A stretch of DNA of 7,848 nt from an uncultured Bacilli bacterium (lineage in GTDB: Bacteria; Bacillota_I; Bacilli_A; RF39; UBA660), in contig CANUCD010000047.1 in NCBI GenBank assembly GCA_947856335.1, positions 1-7,848 on the forward strand, given 5' to 3'. Positions within the stretch are counted from its first letter, which is position 1; every line of letters starts with the position of its first letter. A program made the position numbers and the translations under genes. The notes beneath the pieces are model-generated. The model was not told the origin of the DNA and did no database searches. It saw only the letters and a program-made list of their open reading frames with translations. Shown here piece after piece: positions 1-5,873 of this stretch.

Positions 1-24
1 AAAAAAGAATGATTTTCATCACTC
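1..24 (-). terminator. Intrinsic terminator of the ftsA-ftsZ operon
   Basis: On the minus strand, one base after the ftsZ stop codon, a 7-bp stem (GAGTGAT with ATCATTC, one G-U pair) closes a GAAA tetraloop and is followed by at least six U. Plus-strand arms are 7-13 and 18-24. The U-tract runs to the window edge, so its full length is not visible. This is a classic rho-independent terminator and indicates that ftsZ is the last gene of its operon. Confidence 0.85.
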
Positions 25-25
25 T

Positions 26-1099
26 CTAAAATCTATTATCTTTATTTCTTAAAAATGGAGGAATATCATATTCATCATCTAAAGTCTCTTCTTTAGGACG
101 ACGTCTTGGCATTTTACTATCATCGCTAAACAACATTTCATCTGTTTCCCCTTGATTTTCAAAACCTGTAGCAATAACTGTTACAATTACTTCATCAGTT
201 AAGTTATCATTTTGAATAGCACCAAAGATAATATTAACATCATTATTAGCAGCTGCTCTAACTGTTTCTACAGCATCTTCAATTTCAAATAAAGTTAAAT
301 TAGATCCACCAGTTACATTTACAATTGCATTAGTTGCTCCCTCAATAGTTGCCTCTAAAAGTGAATTAGCAACAGCTTGACGAGCTGCTTCAATTGCTCT
401 ATTTTCACCAGCATTACATCCAATACCTATAATAGCAGTTCCACTCTTTTGCATTACCGTCTTTACATCAGCAAAGTCCAAGTTAATAATACCTGTTACA
501 GCAATTAAATCAGAAATAGATTGTACACCACGATGTAAAACATTATCTACTTCTTTAAATGCATCTTTAAATGAAGTATTACGGTCAATTATATCTCTTA
601 ACTTATCATTTGGAATAACAATTAAAGTATCGACATTTTTCTTCAATTCTTCTAGACCAAGTAAAGCATTTTCCATTCTTCTTTTTCCCTCAAAACGGAA
701 AGGTTTTGTTACAATACCTACTGTTAAGGCACCTGATTCTTGAGCTATTTCGGCAATAACTGGAGCTGCTCCTGTACCAGTTCCACCACCCATACCACAA
801 GCAACAAACACCATATCAGCACCTTTAATAGCTTCTTCAAGATCTACTTTTGATTCTATTGCTGCTGCTCTTCCAATTTCTGGATTAGCTCCTGCTCCAA
901 GTCCCTCTGTAATAGTAGCTCCTATTTGAATTTTATTTTCACATTTAGAAGCATTTAAAACCTGAAGGTCGGTATTAACAACAATAAATTCAACACCCTT
1001 TACTCCTTCTTCAATCATTCGGTTTACAGCATTATTTCCGCCTCCACCAACGCCAATTACTTTAATCTTAGCTATCTGATCCATTTCTAAACCATTCAT
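26..1099 (-). CDS. ftsZ: Cell division protein FtsZ
   Basis: FtsZ is the tubulin-like GTPase that polymerises into the division ring at midcell. The 357-aa protein has the whole family layout: the N-terminal nucleotide-binding part with VGGGGNNAVNRM (about 17-28), the tubulin signature GGGTGTG at 104-110, and the synergy (T7) loop NLDFAD at 206-211, whose two Asp residues complete the GTPase site of the neighbouring subunit. The C-terminal domain runs to about 315. A short variable linker (about 317-343) leads to the conserved tail DIPPFLR at 345-351, the site that binds FtsA and other partners. The linker is shorter than in Bacillus subtilis. The ATG is chosen because AGGAGAG lies 7 nt upstream; this Shine-Dalgarno overlaps the ftsA stop codon. 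With only 12 nt between the genes, ftsZ is co-transcribed with ftsA, and the overlap suggests translational coupling. The stop codon is TAG, followed directly by a terminator. Identification is secure. Confidence 0.98.
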   Translation of the reverse strand: MNGLEMDQIAKIKVIGVGGGGNNAVNRMIEEGVKGVEFIVVNTDLQVLNASKCENKIQIGATITEGLGAGANPEIGRAAAIESKVDLEEAIKGADMVFVACGMGGGTGTGAAPVIAEIAQESGALTVGIVTKPFRFEGKRRMENALLGLEELKKNVDTLIVIPNDKLRDIIDRNTSFKDAFKEVDNVLHRGVQSISDLIAVTGIINLDFADVKTVMQKSGTAIIGIGCNAGENRAIEAARQAVANSLLEATIEGATNAIVNVTGGSNLTLFEIEDAVETVRAAANNDVNIIFGAIQNDNLTDEVIVTVIATGFENQGETDEMLFSDDSKMPRRRPKEETLDDEYDIPPFLRNKDNRF

Positions 1100-1111
1100 A
1101 TTTGCACTCTC

Positions 1112-2353
1112 CTAACTATCAAAAAAGTATCCAAATAATTTTCCTAAAATGGAATTTTCATTTATACTTACCTTTTTATGAGTTCCACTTAATATTTCTA
1201 ATTCATCTAAATTAAATGTAGAATATTCCTTATTCTTCAATTTTAATCGCCCATTATAATATTTTATGGTTCCTATTGTAGCACTAAACTTGTTATTCCT
1301 AGCACCTACAATATCTATTTTACCAAGAATATGGGGTTTAGTAAAGACTTTATCGATTAAATTATGAAAATCACTCATCTCACTAGTTCCACCTGTAATC
1401 ATTATATATTCAATTTCTCTTTTTGTTAAGAGGTTTATTTGTTTTTTTGCAAGTTCTAGGATTTCTCTTAATCTACTTTCGATAATATCACTTAAATCTT
1501 TTTGGTTAATAATGACTTCTTCCCCTAACCGATCAGTTAAAGTACTTTTTTCTTCTATTCTTGCCATCTCGCTACAAGCAAGTCCAATATGTTCTTTTAA
1601 CAAACGGGCATCTTTTTTAGTTATTTTATAGATATAAGCAATATCATTATCAATATTAGCTCCACCTAGTTCAATAACCTCAGATCTTGTTAATATTCCT
1701 TTATTAAAAATTGATACAGTAGTTGTTTCTTCACCAATATTGATAACTGCTCCTATTTTAGCATCAAAATCTTTACTACGAAAACAAGCATAATCAGCAA
1801 GAGATGTCGTAACAATATCTATTACCTTTATTCCAATTCTATCTAATATTTTTAAAAATTCATTAACATTACTTTTAGATGCTGTTACTAGTACTGCTTT
1901 TACAACCAATTTATGTCCTATCATATTTATAGGATTCTTAATTATTTCATTATCTACTTTAAAAGCAATAGGTAAAATAGATATAAGTTCTTCACTATCT
2001 CCTATTTTATTATAACTAGCCGCATGCATTGCTCTTATTAAATCTTGGTGGGTTACTACATGATCTTCATTCGTTATAGTTGATGCTCCCTCAGATATTT
2101 GTGTTTCAGTATCATATGCTGGAAGTGTTAAAACAACTTCATTTACAGGAATACCAAGCATTTCTTCAGCTTTATGAAATGTTTCTTTTAAAACTGGTAT
2201 CAACTCTTCTTTATCATAAACAAGACCTTTTTTTATTCCTTTACTTGCTATTTCTGAAGTACATAAAATATTGAGTCTATTCTTTATAAATTCACCAACA
2301 ATTAGTTTTATAGTATTTGTTCCAATATCTAAACTAGCTATAATTCTTCTCAT
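1112..2353 (-). CDS. ftsA: Cell division protein FtsA
   Basis: FtsA is the actin-like ATPase that tethers FtsZ filaments to the membrane and recruits later division proteins. From the ATG at 2353 it is 413 aa, normal for the family. Visible parts are the phosphate-1 motif (LDIGTNTIK, 8-16), an SHS2/1C subdomain (about 82-160), the phosphate-2 region (INIGEETTTVSIF, 205-217), the adenosine motif (ITGGTSE, 319-325), and a C-terminal amphipathic helix (SILGKLFGYFFDS, 401-413) that fits the membrane-targeting sequence. The phosphate-2 motif is unusual: the expected DIGGGTT reads NIGEETT. A longer reading from a GTG at 2365 adds four residues, but that codon lies inside the Shine-Dalgarno GGTGGAGG, which is ideally placed 5 nt before the ATG at 2353, so the ATG is preferred. 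A consensus promoter lies upstream and ftsZ follows 12 nt downstream, forming a two-gene operon. Confidence 0.96.
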   Translation of the reverse strand: MRRIIASLDIGTNTIKLIVGEFIKNRLNILCTSEIASKGIKKGLVYDKEELIPVLKETFHKAEEMLGIPVNEVVLTLPAYDTETQISEGASTITNEDHVVTHQDLIRAMHAASYNKIGDSEELISILPIAFKVDNEIIKNPINMIGHKLVVKAVLVTASKSNVNEFLKILDRIGIKVIDIVTTSLADYACFRSKDFDAKIGAVINIGEETTTVSIFNKGILTRSEVIELGGANIDNDIAYIYKITKKDARLLKEHIGLACSEMARIEEKSTLTDRLGEEVIINQKDLSDIIESRLREILELAKKQINLLTKREIEYIMITGGTSEMSDFHNLIDKVFTKPHILGKIDIVGARNNKFSATIGTIKYYNGRLKLKNKEYSTFNLDELEILSGTHKKVSINENSILGKLFGYFFDS

Positions 2354-2380
2354 AGCATCCTCCACCTATTTTTCTCTTTA

Positions 2381-2409
2381 ATTATACTTTAAAATTCTGC
2401 TTTTTTCAA
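2381..2409 (-). promoter_or_regulatory. Sigma-A type promoter for ftsA-ftsZ
   Basis: Read on the minus strand, TTGAAA (plus 2404-2409) is followed after exactly 17 nt by a perfect TATAAT (plus 2381-2386). The start site would be near 2374, giving a leader of about 20 nt that contains the GGTGGAGG ribosome binding site. It lies between the RSH terminator and ftsA, so ftsAZ has its own strong, housekeeping-type promoter. Confidence 0.85.
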
Positions 2410-2419
2410 GATTTACACG

Positions 2420-2440
2420 AAAAAAGTTCCATTAAGGAAC
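2420..2440 (-). terminator. Intrinsic terminator after the RSH gene
   Basis: Starting four bases after the TAA stop on the minus strand, GTTCC and GGAAC form a 5-bp stem around TTAAT and are followed by six U (plus-strand A-tract 2420-2425). The stem is short, so some read-through into ftsA is possible. The position between a stop codon and the next promoter supports a real terminator. Confidence 0.65.
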
Positions 2441-2443
2441 AAT

Positions 2444-3895
2444 TTATTTTTTTAAAATACGTGATTTTGAATCTAAAGATAAATCACTCATCTTCTTTTT
2501 AGTTAAAATAATTACATGATCATTTTCTTTTAAAGGAAAATCTAGTCCCACTTCATTTCCATTTACAATTGCTTTTATTGCTTCTTTTCTAAGTTCAGAG
2601 TGAATCTTACTTGCTAAATCAGCAACTGTTGATGTCTCTGGTAAACAATATCTTTCTTTATTTTCAACATACACATATATCTTATCACCTAATAATTCCC
2701 GTACTGTTCTATCAATTAGTTCTAATGGTTTTTTATATAGTCGATAATTCTTATCTAATGCTTGAAAAAACTCATTATCTTTAATTAAGCTTTCTTGAAT
2801 TTCTCGAACACTTTTATTAGGATAAATATCAAGTAATGCTGCAAAACCATAACGATTAACTAAAAACATATCTTTAGTAAAAATACGAATTTGAAAAGGT
2901 ATACCCTTATGTCCTCTTAAAGATAAATGAAAAGCTTGATAACCATTATTTTTAGGTGTTACCACATAATCTTTAGTATATTGAGGAATAACTTGAAACT
3001 CATCTTGAATAGAGTTTACTACTTGATATATTTCTCCTCTTTCATCTACCATTATCTCATAAGAAATCAAATTAGGAAGCAAAGATATTTTTTTAGAATC
3101 AATAAGTCTTTGATAAATAGCAAAATTACTCATAACTCTTGCTCTTATTTGTGGGGTTAAATGAATAGATGCTAAAATATATTTTAATTTTTCTAAATTT
3201 CTTTCTATTTCCATAATATGCTTTATTTGATAATCTTTACTCATACCTGCTATTTCTCGGTAACTTCTATTATTCAAATATTTAAAGGAAATATCAGCTA
3301 GTTCACTTCTCGCAATACTTGCTCCTACATGCGTAGCTAGAGGCACGAATATTCTTAAACTTTCTGCACTCTTCTCTCTTCTTTTTGCTTCGTTTTTATA
3401 TTCTAAAGTACGCATATTATGCATTCTATCAGCAAGTTTAATATATATTACTCGATAATCTTCTAAAATATATTTTAATAATAAATAATTATTATAATCT
3501 TCTTTTTCTTCTTTGCTTGAAAAATCTAAATCTTTCATCTTAGTAACTCCTAAGACAAGACTTGCAACATCATGATTAAAATGAGTTATCAAAAATTCCT
3601 CAGTTATTCCACAGTCTTCAATAGTATCATGTAATAAAGCTGCAGCAATACTACTAGCATTATGTAAATTAAGTTCATTTAAAAGAATATATGCTACATA
3701 AAGTGGATGATTGATATAAGGTTCTCCACTTTCTCTTTTCTGTCCTCTATGTAAATCTCTAGCCATTAGATAAGCTTTCTTAATCAAAAGAACTTCTCTT
3801 TCTGTAAAATATTTAGACGATTCTTTAATTAAAAGACTTGCCATATCAATATATTGTGGGTCTTTCATTTTACCTTTTAACATATCATTTAACAT
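2444..3895 (-). CDS. rel: Short RelA/SpoT homologue, likely (p)ppGpp hydrolase with degenerate synthetase domain
   Basis: Long RSH proteins make and break the alarmone (p)ppGpp. This 483-aa protein has an HD hydrolase domain (about 38-190), a synthetase-like domain (about 245-355) and a TGS domain (about 405-467), then ends. The helical, zinc-finger and ACT/RRM regions of the usual ~730-aa enzyme are missing. The hydrolase metal ligands are intact: H63 in NHP, H89-D90 in HDTIED, and D156/N160 in LADRMHNM. In the synthetase-like domain, alignment by eye to Streptococcus Rel places N275 at the catalytic Asp, Q335 at the catalytic Glu (QIRIFT instead of EIQIRT) and M255 at the Lys of GRPK. The guanine-stacking Tyr (NGYQ, Y319) is kept. 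Hydrolase-only activity is therefore inferred. An ATG at 3910 would add five residues, but it overlaps the Shine-Dalgarno GGGGGGTGA, which is well spaced for the ATG at 3895. It has its own promoter and terminator. Confidence 0.9.
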   Translation of the reverse strand: MLNDMLKGKMKDPQYIDMASLLIKESSKYFTEREVLLIKKAYLMARDLHRGQKRESGEPYINHPLYVAYILLNELNLHNASSIAAALLHDTIEDCGITEEFLITHFNHDVASLVLGVTKMKDLDFSSKEEKEDYNNYLLLKYILEDYRVIYIKLADRMHNMRTLEYKNEAKRREKSAESLRIFVPLATHVGASIARSELADISFKYLNNRSYREIAGMSKDYQIKHIMEIERNLEKLKYILASIHLTPQIRARVMSNFAIYQRLIDSKKISLLPNLISYEIMVDERGEIYQVVNSIQDEFQVIPQYTKDYVVTPKNNGYQAFHLSLRGHKGIPFQIRIFTKDMFLVNRYGFAALLDIYPNKSVREIQESLIKDNEFFQALDKNYRLYKKPLELIDRTVRELLGDKIYVYVENKERYCLPETSTVADLASKIHSELRKEAIKAIVNGNEVGLDFPLKENDHVIILTKKKMSDLSLDSKSRILKK

Positions 3896-3940
3896 ATATT
3901 CACCCCCCATTATAACATTAAAGCCGTTTTAGTACAGCTT

Positions 3941-3969
3941 ATCATACCAAAAAGTATATTTTTTGTCAA
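3941..3969 (-). promoter_or_regulatory. Sigma-A type promoter for the RSH gene
   Basis: On the minus strand a perfect TTGACA (plus 3964-3969) is followed after exactly 17 nt by TATGAT (plus 3941-3946), one mismatch from consensus. The start site would be near 3933, giving a leader of about 38 nt. The -35 box begins only 4 nt beyond the stop codon of the upstream membrane-protein gene. No terminator hairpin is seen between the two genes, so read-through may add to this promoter. Confidence 0.85.
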
Positions 3970-3972
3970 ATT

Positions 3973-5583
3973 TTAACGAATATTAAGGCGATAAGACAAA
4001 TTACGCACCGTACATATTATAGTAATATGTTCAGCTTGACTAATTTCACTTGGTAATTCAATAATTGCTTTTTCACTATATGTATTTGGATTAGCTATTT
4101 TAGCTTGATATGTATTCTTTTTTCCATTTACTTCATATTCTATTTTAATAAAATCTTCAAATACAGTTCGATATGTTTTTTCACTATCCATATATGGAAC
4201 ATCTTTATCTAATACTAAATCATAACCTAAAACTAAAAGGGTTTTTCGATAATCTTTAGCACTAACCATTCCTGTTGAATCAATACAATTATCACTTGTA
4301 ATACAATAAAGATACTTATATTGAAATAAACTAGTTATCTCATAAGACGTAATTGTAAGATTAGAATTTCCTAAATTAGTATTAACAAAATCCATTTCTT
4401 CTCCTAAAGATATATTGGTATTATTTATTTTTTCATCTACTTTTGTTGGTTCTAGACGCATTCTATTATTGATACTACCAATTCCCCCAGCACTAGCATC
4501 ATAATGAGAAAAAACAGTAAGTTCAAAATCTTGATTGATTAAATATTTATCAATTTCATATACTAATATATAATCACTAGTTGTATTTCCTTTAATTAAA
4601 GTTCCATTATATGGAGTTCCATAATCACTAAAATAACTACCAACTGATAAATTAGGAAGAAAAAATTTGTTATTAACTGTTAATTCTAGATTGATATAAT
4701 TAAAATTATGATCTTCACGATATCGATTAGATATTTCAAGTTGTAAAACCATATAATATTTATCATCATTTAATACTTTACCATCTTTACTTAGATTAGT
4801 TAAATATGTATCTTTTACTTGGAAATTTAAATATCCTAAAGCTATACTTTCAGTTTCCCTATATACTCTTTGATATACTTCTTTATTCATATAAATAAGT
4901 GTACCAATAACACCAATAATAATAACTCCTATCATAATAAACACAAACTTATTTTCTTTATAATAATATTTTAATTCTCTAAAAAATCTTCTAACATTTC
5001 TCTTAGCTTTATCAGAATCAATACCAATTAAAAATTCTACTTCTTCACTATCTTCACTATCAATTTCTAACTCAGCTAAATCACTTTTAAAATCAAATTG
5101 TCTAATATTAAAGCCAACACCTCTTATAGCTGTTAAAAAAACGAAGATATACTGAATATAATGTATAACTATACTTAAATCACGAATAATTCTCGCTGCT
5201 GCTGTACTAAGAGTATCATTTTCTATACTCTTAAAAATACTAAAACTTACCGTTATTAAAATAAATATAACTAAATAATAGACAATTCCTGTTGTATAAA
5301 ACTTAGTTGGTTTTGATTTTCTTTGAAGTAATACTGTTAAAAAAATAAAAACAATCAAAATCAAAAGAACAGCAACATACATTAACACATTGATATAATT
5401 GCTAGCTAAAGATGATAATTGTTCAGACATTGAACCTAATGTATAATTATTCGCTGCATATTCCCTAAAAAATAACATAATCTCTCTTGTTTGAGAGGCT
5501 AAATAAATCATAGGAACTAGCAACACTAAATGAATCAATCTAAAATGTTTTATCATAAAAGCATATGGCTTTTTTATAATCAT
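3973..5583 (-). CDS. Unrecognised membrane protein with large extracytoplasmic C-terminal domain
   Basis: I do not recognise a named family. The 536-aa protein has five hydrophobic segments at about 14-30, 64-87, 97-118, 137-155 and 213-231. Positive residues (KKPYAFMIKHFR at the start, QRKSKPTK at 87-94, and RNVRRFFR around 195-202) predict a cytoplasmic N-terminus and an outer C-terminus. The inner loop between segments 4 and 5 (about 156-212) has an acidic patch, ELEIDSEDSEEVEF (171-184). After segment 5 come about 305 residues of polar, beta-rich sequence with several Asn-Thr/Ser sites. The stretch around 275-310 (KYYMVLQLEISNRY...) is reminiscent of DUF4352-type outer domains, but this is only an impression. 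C427 and C433 are closely spaced and could form a disulfide. The ATG is supported by GGTAGGTG 7 nt upstream. A promoter lies directly upstream, so the gene starts a transcript. It could be an envelope sensor or a structural protein; no function is claimed. Confidence 0.9.
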   Translation of the reverse strand: MIIKKPYAFMIKHFRLIHLVLLVPMIYLASQTREIMLFFREYAANNYTLGSMSEQLSSLASNYINVLMYVAVLLILIVFIFLTVLLQRKSKPTKFYTTGIVYYLVIFILITVSFSIFKSIENDTLSTAAARIIRDLSIVIHYIQYIFVFLTAIRGVGFNIRQFDFKSDLAELEIDSEDSEEVEFLIGIDSDKAKRNVRRFFRELKYYYKENKFVFIMIGVIIIGVIGTLIYMNKEVYQRVYRETESIALGYLNFQVKDTYLTNLSKDGKVLNDDKYYMVLQLEISNRYREDHNFNYINLELTVNNKFFLPNLSVGSYFSDYGTPYNGTLIKGNTTSDYILVYEIDKYLINQDFELTVFSHYDASAGGIGSINNRMRLEPTKVDEKINNTNISLGEEMDFVNTNLGNSNLTITSYEITSLFQYKYLYCITSDNCIDSTGMVSAKDYRKTLLVLGYDLVLDKDVPYMDSEKTYRTVFEDFIKIEYEVNGKKNTYQAKIANPNTYSEKAIIELPSEISQAEHITIICTVRNLSYRLNIR

Positions 5584-5604
5584 TTTTAAACACCTACCAT
5601 TATC

Positions 5605-5633
5605 ATTTTAACAAACAAACTCTCCTTTGTAAA
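5605..5633 (-). promoter_or_regulatory. Promoter for the five-TM membrane protein gene
   Basis: On the minus strand TTTACA (plus 5628-5633) is followed after 17 nt by TAAAAT (plus 5605-5610), each one mismatch from consensus. The predicted start near 5598 leaves a very short leader that begins close to the Shine-Dalgarno GGTAGGTG. It is divergent from the plus-strand promoter at 5683, with about 50 bases between the two -35 boxes. Confidence 0.65.
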
Positions 5634-5682
5634 TCGATTTAAAAATTATTTGCACTTTTTTTAAAAAATTAACAAAAAACAG

Positions 5683-5711
5683 TTGACAAAATTCCATTTA
5701 TCATTTAATAT
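5683..5711 (+). promoter_or_regulatory. Strong plus-strand promoter for the intergenic small RNA
   Basis: A perfect TTGACA (5683-5688) is followed after exactly 17 nt by TAATAT (5706-5711). An A-rich stretch at 5663-5680 directly upstream resembles an UP element that binds the alpha subunits of RNA polymerase. This is the only consensus promoter found that points against the direction of all the protein genes. The predicted start is about 5716-5719. Confidence 0.75.
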
Positions 5712-5716
5712 AACAA

Positions 5717-5820
5717 TCACCAATTCACTTAACAAGGCGAATTGGTGCTAGTATCACACTAGTCAACCCCTTTTTATTCTTTTAAGAAGCTGTCTTCAGG
5801 GGGCAGCTTCGATTTTTTTT
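5717..5820 (+). ncRNA. Candidate small non-coding RNA, about 100 nt
   Basis: Between the promoter and the terminator there is no open reading frame of useful length, but there is clear RNA structure. Stem 1 pairs CACCAATTC (5718-5726) with GAATTGGTG (5739-5747), 9 perfect pairs around a 12-nt loop, ACTTAACAAGGC. Stem 2 begins at the next base: CTAGT (5748-5752) pairs with ACTAG (5758-5762), so the two could stack coaxially. A pyrimidine-rich linker (5763-5785) containing ACCCCUUUUU follows, then the terminator hairpin. It does not match SRP RNA, 6S, tmRNA, RNase P or any riboswitch class I can recall by eye. No plus-strand gene follows, so a leader or riboswitch role is unlikely. The exposed CCCC could pair with G-rich ribosome binding sites, as in RsaE-like Firmicutes regulators; this is inference. 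It could also pair with the G-run in its own terminator loop (5799-5803). Confidence 0.6.
5786..5820 (+). terminator. Intrinsic terminator of the small RNA
   Basis: GAAGCTG (5786-5792) pairs with CAGCTTC (5804-5810), extendable by a G-U and a C-G pair. The loop is G-rich, and eight U follow at 5813-5820. On the minus strand no U-tract follows the hairpin, so it acts only on plus-strand transcripts. With no plus-strand gene upstream, it needs a non-coding transcript to explain it. Confidence 0.85.
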
Positions 5821-5847
5821 GCAATAAATAATAAAATGATTGTATAT

Positions 5848-5869
5848 AAAAAGGTAAGAAATTCTTACC
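5848..5869 (-). terminator. Intrinsic terminator of the DUF2207 gene
   Basis: Four bases after the TAA stop on the minus strand, GGTAAGAA and TTCTTACC (plus arms 5853-5860 and 5862-5869) form an 8-bp inverted repeat with a minimal loop, followed by five U and more AT-rich sequence. In practice about six pairs with a five-base loop would form. It faces the small-RNA terminator tail to tail, 27 bases from the end of that unit's U-tract. Confidence 0.75.
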
Positions 5870-5873
5870 CTTA

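Noticed and set aside
2080..2274. Plus-strand open frame of 64 codons inside ftsA
   Set aside because: It is antisense to a conserved FtsA region, has a composition typical of a reverse frame, and shows no ribosome binding site or promoter.
2927..3160. Plus-strand open frame of 77 codons inside the RSH gene
   Set aside because: It lies opposite the synthetase-like domain, has a low-complexity Ile/Tyr-rich product, and has no supporting signals.
5717..5820. Riboswitch or T-box leader reading of the intergenic RNA
   Set aside because: No plus-strand gene follows the terminator; the downstream gene is convergent. No T-box or known riboswitch core motif is visible.
5717..5820. tracrRNA or TnpB/IscB guide RNA
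   Set aside because: No CRISPR repeats, cas, tnpB or iscB genes are in the window, and no anti-repeat-like segment is evident.
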